Origin: DASVTR01 sp033855775
Lineage (GTDB): Bacteria; Acidobacteriota; Blastocatellia; Pyrinomonadales; Pyrinomonadaceae
Length of the DNA stretch: 11,533 bases
Reading direction: 5' to 3'
Assembly: GCA_033855775.1 (NCBI GenBank)
Contig: JAWVFT010000040.1
Coordinates: forward strand, 1 to 11,533
Shown here: positions 6,717-11,533 of the stretch, piece by piece
Layout of the letters: each line of letters begins with the position of its first letter
Position numbering within the stretch: position 1 is the first letter of the stretch
Notes under the pieces: model-generated
Database searches by the model: none
What the model saw: only the letters and a program-made list of their open reading frames with translations
Told to the model about the DNA's origin: nothing
Translations under genes and position numbers: made by a program

Positions 6717-8525
6717 TTACTGGTTGCTGATGACTAACGAATCCTCCTCTTCTTCATCGGCGAACTGTAGCTCGTACAAGTGTCTGTATTTTCCGCCTTG
6801 CGCGAGCAGTTCTTTGTGTGTGCCTAGCTCTACGATGCGCCCTTGTTCCATGACGACGATGGCGTCGGCGCGTTGCACGGTCGAAAGCCTGTGGGCGATA
6901 ACGATGGTCGTGCGATTGCGAATCAGGTTGGCGAGCGCGCGTTGCACGAGCCGCTCGGATTCGGCGTCGAGCGCGGAGGTGGCTTCATCCAGAATCAGGA
7001 CGGAGGCATCGACGAGGACGGCGCGGGCAATCGCCAGCCGTTGTCTCTGTCCGCCGGAGAGAAAGATGCCGCGCTCGCCGACGATGGTGTCGTAGCCGCG
7101 CGGCAGTTCAAGGATAAAGTCGTGCGCGAAGGCGACGCGGGCGGCGGCTTCAATCTCGGCTTCAGTCGCCTGCGGGCGACCGTAAGAAATGTTGTGGCGA
7201 ACGGTATCGTTAAAGAGCACCGTCTCTTGTGTGACGAGCGCGATGTGCTGGCGCAGACTGCCGAGGCGCGCGTCGCGCAAATCTGTTCCGTCCCAGAGGA
7301 CGACACCTTTGACCGGATCATGAAAGCGTGGCAGCAACTTTGTCAGCGTTGATTTCCCGCCGCCCGATTCTCCGACCAGCGCGACCATCGTGTTCGCTCC
7401 CACACGCAAGCTCACCTCGCGCAGCACAGACCTCGTTTCGTTGGCATAGCCGAATGATACGTCGCGCAGTTCTATCTCTTGCTCAAGCTGGCGAAGCTCG
7501 ACGGCTCCACGCTTCTCTGGAATCTCGGCGTGCTCGTCCATCACTTCCCAGACGTGGCGCGCGGCGGCCAACGCCTGCTCCATGCTGTTTTGCAGGCGCG
7601 ACAGCTTTCGCATCGGGTCGTAGCTGCGAAACAGGAAGAAGAGAAAGGTGAGAAACTGCGCGTTGTTCATGCGCCCCGCGACTATCTCGCGCTGGCCGAA
7701 GAAGAGAAGCACGACTACAGCGATGACGCCAATCATCTCGATGGTCGGCGGCGAGACTCCGGCAATCTTGGCTGAGCGCAGGTTAGCGCGCCGGATGTGT
7801 TGCGCGGCCAGAGCGAAACGGCCTTGCTCGCGCGTCTCGGCGCGATAGGCTTTGACGATGTTCTGATTCGCCAGAGCTTCCTGCGCCGTGTCTGTCAAAA
7901 GTTTATTGCCCTCGAACGATTCGCGCGCCAGATTGCGCAGGGAGCGTCCGAAGCGCGCCGTCAGCACGGCGATAATCGGCGCAATCATCAACGCTCCGAG
8001 CGTCAGCCGCCAGCTATAATAAAATGACGCGACGAGAAAAAAGATGAGCGCGAAGCTCTCGCGCAGCATATCGCGCAAGGTCGCCGTCACGGCCACTTCA
8101 ATCGCCGCGGCGCTCGTCACCAGCCGCGAGACCAGATAGTTTGTCCTGTGTCGCTCGAAGAAGCTGGCCGATTGCGAGAGCACATGACGATAGAGCGACT
8201 GTCGGAGGTCGAAGACGGCAGCCTGCCCGACGCGCGCCATTAAGTAAGTTGAAAAGTATTCGGCGACTCCCTTAAGAGCAGTGAAGACGAGCAGGAGCAG
8301 AGCGATGTTGCGCCATGCGGCCAGCCCCGAAGCCGGTATCACTCTTTGCAGCCCGAAGAGCGTCGGCGTCTGCTGTCCTTCGCCGAGAGCCTGATCGAAG
8401 ATGGGCACGATCAAAGCGCCGGTCGCGCTCTCAAGCAAGCCGACCAGCAGCATGCACACGGTCGCCAGCGAGAATGTTCCCCCATGTGGCTTGAGATATG
8501 TTAATAGCCGCCGCAAATCTTGCAT
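6717..8525 (-). CDS. MsbA-type ABC exporter (permease-ATPase fusion)
   Basis: 602 aa half-transporter of the ABCB/MsbA class; two copies form an exporter. Seen (numbering from the GTG at 8531, two codons earlier): an N-terminal membrane domain with hydrophobic segments near 19-41, 73-90, 155-173, 177-192, 262-280 and 292-302; an ATPase domain with Walker A GESGGGKST (387-395), Q-loop Q435, signature LSGGQ (491-495), Walker B VLILDEATS (511-519, catalytic E516) and H-loop H547. All catalytic residues are intact. MsbA proteins flip lipid A core; the similarity supports a lipid or lipopolysaccharide cargo, but a drug or peptide exporter is equally compatible with the motifs. GTG 8531 and ATG 8525 are alternative starts; neither has a strong ribosome site. 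It lies 63 nt upstream of yicC on the same strand and may head that operon. Confidence 0.95.
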   Translation of the reverse strand: MQDLRRLLTYLKPHGGTFSLATVCMLLVGLLESATGALIVPIFDQALGEGQQTPTLFGLQRVIPASGLAAWRNIALLLLVFTALKGVAEYFSTYLMARVGQAAVFDLRQSLYRHVLSQSASFFERHRTNYLVSRLVTSAAAIEVAVTATLRDMLRESFALIFFLVASFYYSWRLTLGALMIAPIIAVLTARFGRSLRNLARESFEGNKLLTDTAQEALANQNIVKAYRAETREQGRFALAAQHIRRANLRSAKIAGVSPPTIEMIGVIAVVVLLFFGQREIVAGRMNNAQFLTFLFFLFRSYDPMRKLSRLQNSMEQALAAARHVWEVMDEHAEIPEKRGAVELRQLEQEIELRDVSFGYANETRSVLREVSLRVGANTMVALVGESGGGKSTLTKLLPRFHDPVKGVVLWDGTDLRDARLGSLRQHIALVTQETVLFNDTVRHNISYGRPQATEAEIEAAARVAFAHDFILELPRGYDTIVGERGIFLSGGQRQRLAIARAVLVDASVLILDEATSALDAESERLVQRALANLIRNRTTIVIAHRLSTVQRADAIVVMEQGRIVELGTHKELLAQGGKYRHLYELQFADEEEEDSLVISNQ

Positions 8526-8600
8526 TGTCACCCGTTCGGTGTGCCTGACTCGTTAAGCTTGGAAGGAGGGAAACGAACGCGCACAGTTTAGTCAACCAAA

Positions 8601-8630
8601 AATATACTGAGCCTTTGACAACCGCGTCAA
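8601..8630 (-). promoter_or_regulatory. Putative promoter of the ABC exporter
   Basis: On the minus strand TTGACG (8630-8625), an 18-nt spacer and TATATT (8606-8601), giving a leader of about 70 nt before the start codon. The -35 lies inside an imperfect dyad, GCCTTTGAC (8611-8619) versus GTCAAGGC (8626-8633), with perfect TTGAC/GTCAA cores. This could be a repressor site. Inferred from sequence alone. Confidence 0.5.
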
Positions 8631-8644
8631 GGCACAAGCGAAGG

Positions 8645-8780
8645 GACGCGGCGACGCGGCGACACGGAGACGCGGCGATACGTAGTGATGGCGAAGCAAT
8701 AGTCACAATCATCTAGCAGAGCCAGCGCTCTCTTTCTTTCTCTCCGCGTCTCCGCGTTGCCATGTCGCCGCGTCGCTTTT
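8645..8780. repeat. Inverted pair of 8-nt-unit tandem repeats (array D)
   Basis: Left block 8645-8684: five 8-nt units of the form GACGCGGC (two exact, then GACACGGA, GACGCGGC and GATACGTA). Right block 8741-8780: five inverted units, TCTCCGCG twice, TTGCCATG, TCGCCGCG and TCGCTTTT. Positions 8651-8678 pair with 8749-8776 at 24 of 28 bases, leaving a loop of 70 nt. The period (8) and lack of stop triplets set it apart from arrays A-C. A large cruciform or RNA hairpin is possible. Confidence 0.8.
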
Positions 8781-8838
8781 CCTCATGGCTTTCGCCGTCG
8801 CTTTGCATGACGGTGGCAAGTGATGTATAGAATTTAGC

Positions 8839-8876
8839 GTCGCCAGCCGCGCAAATGCGCTATAATCTGTGGCGAC
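8839..8876 (+). promoter_or_regulatory. Response-regulator promoter inside a dyad
   Basis: Perfect -10 box TATAAT at 8861-8866, with a poor -35 match at usual spacing. The -10 is enclosed by a perfect 7-bp inverted repeat, GTCGCCA (8839-8845) and TGGCGAC (8870-8876), and adjoined by GCGC-aaat-GCGC (8849-8860). The transcript would start near 8872-8874, about 27 nt before the ATG. A weak -35 plus a dyad suggests activator dependence or autoregulation; this is inference. Confidence 0.5.
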
Positions 8877-8899
8877 CTAACTATTCCAGTTCAAGGCAC

Positions 8900-9628
8900 A
8901 TGAGTTTGGAACAACAGACACCCGCCAACAGCACGGCCCGACGTTTGCTCGTTGTGGATGACGACACGGATATGCGGCTGCTCTTAGCCGAATATTTCCG
9001 GCGTCTCGGTTTTGACGTGGAAGAGAAGGAGAGCGGGCCGGCGGCCTTTGAGCCGGCGATTTCCGGGCGCTTCGACTGTTTTATCTTCGATGTCTCGATG
9101 CCGGGAATGACCGGCTTCGAGTTGTTGCGCCGTGTGCGCGAGCGCGGCGTCAAGACGCCCGCCATGTTTCTGACCGCGCACGACGACATTGACGATAAGG
9201 TGGCCGGGTTCGCCGCCGGAGCCGATGATTTTCTGGCCAAGCCTTTCAGCCCGCGCGAATTGGAAGTCCGCGTCGAAGCCCTGCTCAGGCGCGGCGGAGT
9301 CCTGCCGCCCATAGCCGACAACGAGCGCATCGAAGTCGGCGACCTGGTGATTGACAAGCGTCGTCATGAAGTCTCAAGGGCCGGGACGCGCATTGACTTG
9401 ACGCCGCTCGAATTTCAAATTCTGGAACTGCTCGCCTCCGAGCCGGGACGCGCCTGGTCGCGCAACTCGCTGCTCGATCAGGTTTGGAGCACAGAGTACG
9501 AAGGCTACCAGCGCAACATTGACCCGCACATCAATCGGCTGCGCAAGAAGCTGGAAGACGACCCGAAGAATCCACACTACGTGCTGACCGTGCGCGGCGT
9601 GGGATATAAATTGAACGAAGCCCCCTAA
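8900..9628 (+). CDS. OmpR/PhoB-type response regulator
   Basis: DNA-binding output half of a two-component system; 242 aa. Receiver domain: acidic pocket D20/D21 in LLVVDDD, phospho-acceptor D64 in FDVSMPGM, conserved T92 and K114 in LAKPF. Winged-helix domain (about 145-240): LTPLEFQILELLASEPGRAW, then NIDPHINRLRKKLEDD and VRGVGYKL. All switch residues are present. Start: the frame is open from ATG 8855, but that reading would include the -10 box, so ATG 8900 is chosen; its ribosome site is weak (AAGG 3 nt away). No histidine kinase is in the window, so the partner is elsewhere. The secreted propeller gene starts 83 nt downstream and is probably co-transcribed. Target genes cannot be inferred. 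Confidence 0.96.
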   Translation: MSLEQQTPANSTARRLLVVDDDTDMRLLLAEYFRRLGFDVEEKESGPAAFEPAISGRFDCFIFDVSMPGMTGFELLRRVRERGVKTPAMFLTAHDDIDDKVAGFAAGADDFLAKPFSPRELEVRVEALLRRGGVLPPIADNERIEVGDLVIDKRRHEVSRAGTRIDLTPLEFQILELLASEPGRAWSRNSLLDQVWSTEYEGYQRNIDPHINRLRKKLEDDPKNPHYVLTVRGVGYKLNEAP

Positions 9629-9711
9629 TCAAAACCTGCTGTCTGCACGCGCGCGTGGTCGCGCCGCAATGCTCACGCTCGCGGCAGAGAGCACGACACG
9701 ATGAGCCGCTT

Positions 9712-11271
9712 ATGCCCCAGTCTCTTTTCTCGTCGCCCAAACTATTTTTGTTAGCCCTGCTCGCTCTTGCGCTGGCGGTTCCGTCTCTTGCCCAGAAGCA
9801 GACGACAAGCCCGCAGCAGAAATCGGAATTGCGTTTAAGTTGGGAAGGAACGCCGGGCGTCAATCGCTACCGGCTGCAAGTGTCGCGCGACGCGAAGTTT
9901 GACGACCTTGTTTTCGACCGCGCTGTCGAAGGCCGCGAGTATGTCGTCACGGATTTGCCGCTCGGCCATTACTACTGGCGCGTCGCGCCCGCCGCAGCCG
10001 AAACCGGCGCCTTCTCGCGCCCGCGCCCCATTGAGCTTCCGGGCAACACAAAGGTTGAGAGCGCGACTGTCATCGCTCCGCAAACGCAGGGCAGCCCGCA
10101 GCCGAGCAAGACGGGATGGTCTGCGGCGACTGGAAGCGTCGCGCAGCCAATCGTCGTCAAACTACGCGACGCGGCTGCGCCGGACGTGGTTGGCGTCAAC
10201 TCGGACGGGATGGTTTACGCCCTCGATGCGACCAACGGCGAAGCTATCTGGACGGCCCGTTTCAGGCCCGACGCCAAACGCGGCGAGCCGACCGGCAACG
10301 GCGGCGCGCTCCCCTTTCAGCCCGTCGCTCTCGGCGCCGTAGGCAGCCTCGAAAATATATTGGTCGCGCACGAAGGCGGCGTCAGAGCGATTGAAGGCTC
10401 GACGGGGCGACAGTTGTGGCGCGCGGCTCTGCCCGGTCGCGCGGCCAGCGGCGTCGCCGCAGATATGGACGGCGACGGCGCGCTTGAGATAGCAGTCTTT
10501 CAGGATAATCCCGCGGGCCTGACTTTGCTTGATGCAAACACGGGGCGCGTCATCGCGCAGGATAAGTTGGAAGGGTCGATGATTGGCTCGCCCGCTATCC
10601 TTAGCTCGCAGGCGGAATCTGGCGTGCTCTTCGCGCTGGCGAGCGGCACGCTCGACTTGCACAACATGAAGGGCGAGCGCGTGCGCTCGACCAAACTCGA
10701 TGTGCAGTTCACCACACCGCCGCTCATCCTGCAAAGGCCCGGCGGCGCGTTGGCGATGATTGGGACAGACCACGGGCTGGTCGCGGTTGAAGTCGCCACC
10801 TTGAAACCGCTGTGGCGCGTGGCGACTGAAGGCGACGCTCCGCGCGGTCAACTGGCCGCCGCAGACTTGGACAACGACGGCTCGCCGGAAGTCGTGATGA
10901 TAACGAGGCGCAGTCGCACGGTCGTCGTCTCCACGGCGAACGGCAAGATTAAGTGGTACGCGAATATTCCGAATCGCGCGGCGACAGCCATCCTGACGGA
11001 CTTGAACGGCGACGGCGCGGCGGATGTGCTGGTCGCTTCAGACTCTTCGCACTTGTTCGGACACGATGGACGAAACGGGGCTTTGATTTTCGGAGACGAT
11101 AAAGGCAACGGCGCGGGAGCCGCCAACGCGGAGGGCGAGAACGCGGCGTATCAAACGTGCGCTTATCTGAAGGCGCGCGGCGGCGCGGGCGCGACTCCGC
11201 TCGTCGTCTGCAACGACCCGGCGGGCGGCGGCCTGCGCGCAGATAGTTTGCCGTCGTCAATCAAAAGATAG
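9712..11271 (+). CDS. Secreted FG-GAP/PQQ-like beta-propeller protein
   Basis: 519 aa with a signal peptide: K10, hydrophobic core 11-23 and probable cleavage after A27 (PSLA|Q). A fibronectin-III-like segment follows at about 40-115 (LRLSWEGTPGVNRYRLQVS to GHYYWRVAP). The rest is propeller-like: a PQQ-type blade near 162-182 (DGMVYALDATNGEAIW) and FG-GAP/VCBS calcium-loop motifs DMDGDG (251-256), DLDNDG (385-390) and DLNGDG (430-435). Two Cys lie near the C-terminus. No enzyme motif is seen; binding or scaffold roles at the cell surface or periplasm are typical of such proteins. PQQ binding itself is not supported because the enzyme's active-site residues are not recognisable. Start: the frame is open from GTG 9655, but ATG 9712 puts the signal peptide at the N-terminus. 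Downstream of the response regulator, so possibly its target or co-expressed. Confidence 0.9.
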   Translation: MPQSLFSSPKLFLLALLALALAVPSLAQKQTTSPQQKSELRLSWEGTPGVNRYRLQVSRDAKFDDLVFDRAVEGREYVVTDLPLGHYYWRVAPAAAETGAFSRPRPIELPGNTKVESATVIAPQTQGSPQPSKTGWSAATGSVAQPIVVKLRDAAAPDVVGVNSDGMVYALDATNGEAIWTARFRPDAKRGEPTGNGGALPFQPVALGAVGSLENILVAHEGGVRAIEGSTGRQLWRAALPGRAASGVAADMDGDGALEIAVFQDNPAGLTLLDANTGRVIAQDKLEGSMIGSPAILSSQAESGVLFALASGTLDLHNMKGERVRSTKLDVQFTTPPLILQRPGGALAMIGTDHGLVAVEVATLKPLWRVATEGDAPRGQLAAADLDNDGSPEVVMITRRSRTVVVSTANGKIKWYANIPNRAATAILTDLNGDGAADVLVASDSSHLFGHDGRNGALIFGDDKGNGAGAANAEGENAAYQTCAYLKARGGAGATPLVVCNDPAGGGLRADSLPSSIKR

Positions 11272-11286
11272 AGGTCGGAAAAGAAG

Positions 11287-11436
11287 ATGATACTCTGGGC
11301 AATCGCCGTCATACTGGTGCTGGCATGGTCTGTCGGGATGATTTTTCATCAAGGCGGCTTTCTACACATTCTTATTCTGTGCGCGATTGCCATCATCATC
11401 GTGCAACTCGTCGCACGGCGACGCGCGGTTGATTGA
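11287..11436 (+). CDS. lmo0937-type small membrane protein
   Basis: 49 aa: MILWAIAVILVLAWSVGMIF, a short HQGGFLH turn, a second hydrophobic helix (LILCAIAIIIVQLV) and a basic end ARRRAVD. Two membrane helices joined by a Gly/His turn, with length and pattern matching the lmo0937 family, whose function is unknown. Ribosome site GGAAAAGAAG lies immediately upstream. It starts 15 nt after the propeller gene stop, so it is likely in the same transcript. The basic C-terminus suggests both ends are cytoplasmic. Named by pattern recognition, not search. Confidence 0.87.
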   Translation: MILWAIAVILVLAWSVGMIFHQGGFLHILILCAIAIIIVQLVARRRAVD

Positions 11437-11469
11437 TGCTCGTCGTTGTCCTTGACAAAACAGTTTCAA

Positions 11470-11533
11470 GCGAAGAGGCCGTGGACGATAAAGAAAGAGA
11501 ATCAACTTTCTTTATCGTCCACGGCCTCTTCGC
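11470..11533. repeat. Perfect 28-bp inverted repeat ending at the last base
   Basis: 11470-11497 and 11506-11533 are exact reverse complements with an 8-nt loop (agaatcaa). It begins 33 nt after the small membrane-protein gene, where a terminator is expected, but the window ends at the arm's last base so no T-tract can be seen. A 28-bp perfect stem is unusually long for a terminator. The coincidence with the sequence end also fits a fold-back artefact or an assembly break at a hairpin. Nothing else is seen in 11437-11469. Confidence 0.9.

Larger units (their letters stand above)
8526..8899. other. Gene-free divergent control region
   Basis: 374 nt between the exporter (minus) and the response regulator (plus). 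It holds the exporter promoter (8601-8630), an 8-nt-unit inverted repeat (8645-8780), a small hairpin GCCGTC/GACGGT near 8796-8816, and the response-regulator promoter region (8839-8876). Short open frames crossing it run through repeats and have no family resemblance, so no gene is called. No RNA gene is recognised. Confidence 0.7.

Noticed and set aside
8561..8570. Strong Shine-Dalgarno-like GGAAGGAGGG on the plus strand
   Set aside because: No start codon at a usable distance and no open frame of interest follows.
8431..8712. 93-aa minus-strand open frame upstream of the exporter
   Set aside because: Runs through the octamer repeat and promoter region and overlaps the exporter start in another frame; low-complexity Arg/Ser/Ala translation.
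10162..10851. 229-aa minus-strand open frame opposite the propeller gene
   Set aside because: Antisense to a protein with a signal peptide and repeated calcium-loop motifs; no supporting features.
11452..11457. TTGACA as a -35 box near the right end
   Set aside because: No -10-like hexamer at 15-19 nt; the expected position falls in the GC-rich arm of the inverted repeat.

Overview
This window reads as an ordinary chromosomal segment of a GC-rich Gram-negative-type bacterium, most likely from Acidobacteriota (Blastocatellia/Pyrinomonadales-like). That assignment is inferred from protein flavour (an omega subunit of the 'DSKYRLIIVAAKRSKQL' type, a tiny lmo0937-type membrane protein) and from short-period intergenic repeats; it was not tested by search. 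The genes are housekeeping or metabolic. I see no phage, IS element, CRISPR array, toxin-antitoxin pair or defence system.

Layout. 24-2117 (minus): a DUF255/YyaL-type thioredoxin-domain protein. 2118-2353: a divergent control region with a sigma70-like promoter and a palindrome overlapping its start site, facing 2354-4063 (plus), electron-transfer flavoprotein:ubiquinone oxidoreductase. 4064-4222: an inverted pair of TGA-phased 7-nt repeats, then 4223-4663 (plus), a small HExxH protein (DUF4157-like). From 8525 down to 4757 on the minus strand runs a probable four-gene unit: MsbA-type ABC exporter, YicC endoribonuclease, guanylate kinase (gmk) and RNA polymerase omega (rpoZ). A gene-free 374-nt region (8526-8899) holds the promoters of the exporter and of the next gene plus an 8-nt-unit inverted repeat. 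8900-11436 (plus): an OmpR/PhoB-type response regulator without a visible kinase, a secreted FG-GAP/PQQ-like propeller protein, and a 49-aa membrane protein. The window ends exactly at the end of a perfect 28-bp inverted repeat.

How the parts work together. ETF-QO feeds electrons from acyl-CoA dehydrogenases, via ETF, into the quinone pool; the operator-like palindrome at its promoter suggests control by a TetR/FadR-type fatty-acid regulator encoded elsewhere. yicC-gmk-rpoZ is a widespread cluster joining RNA turnover, GMP-to-GDP conversion and RNA polymerase assembly. The most unusual sequence-level feature is the family of intergenic arrays carrying a stop triplet every 7 nt, so that all three frames are closed on one strand; in one case the host gene's own stop codon is part of the array.
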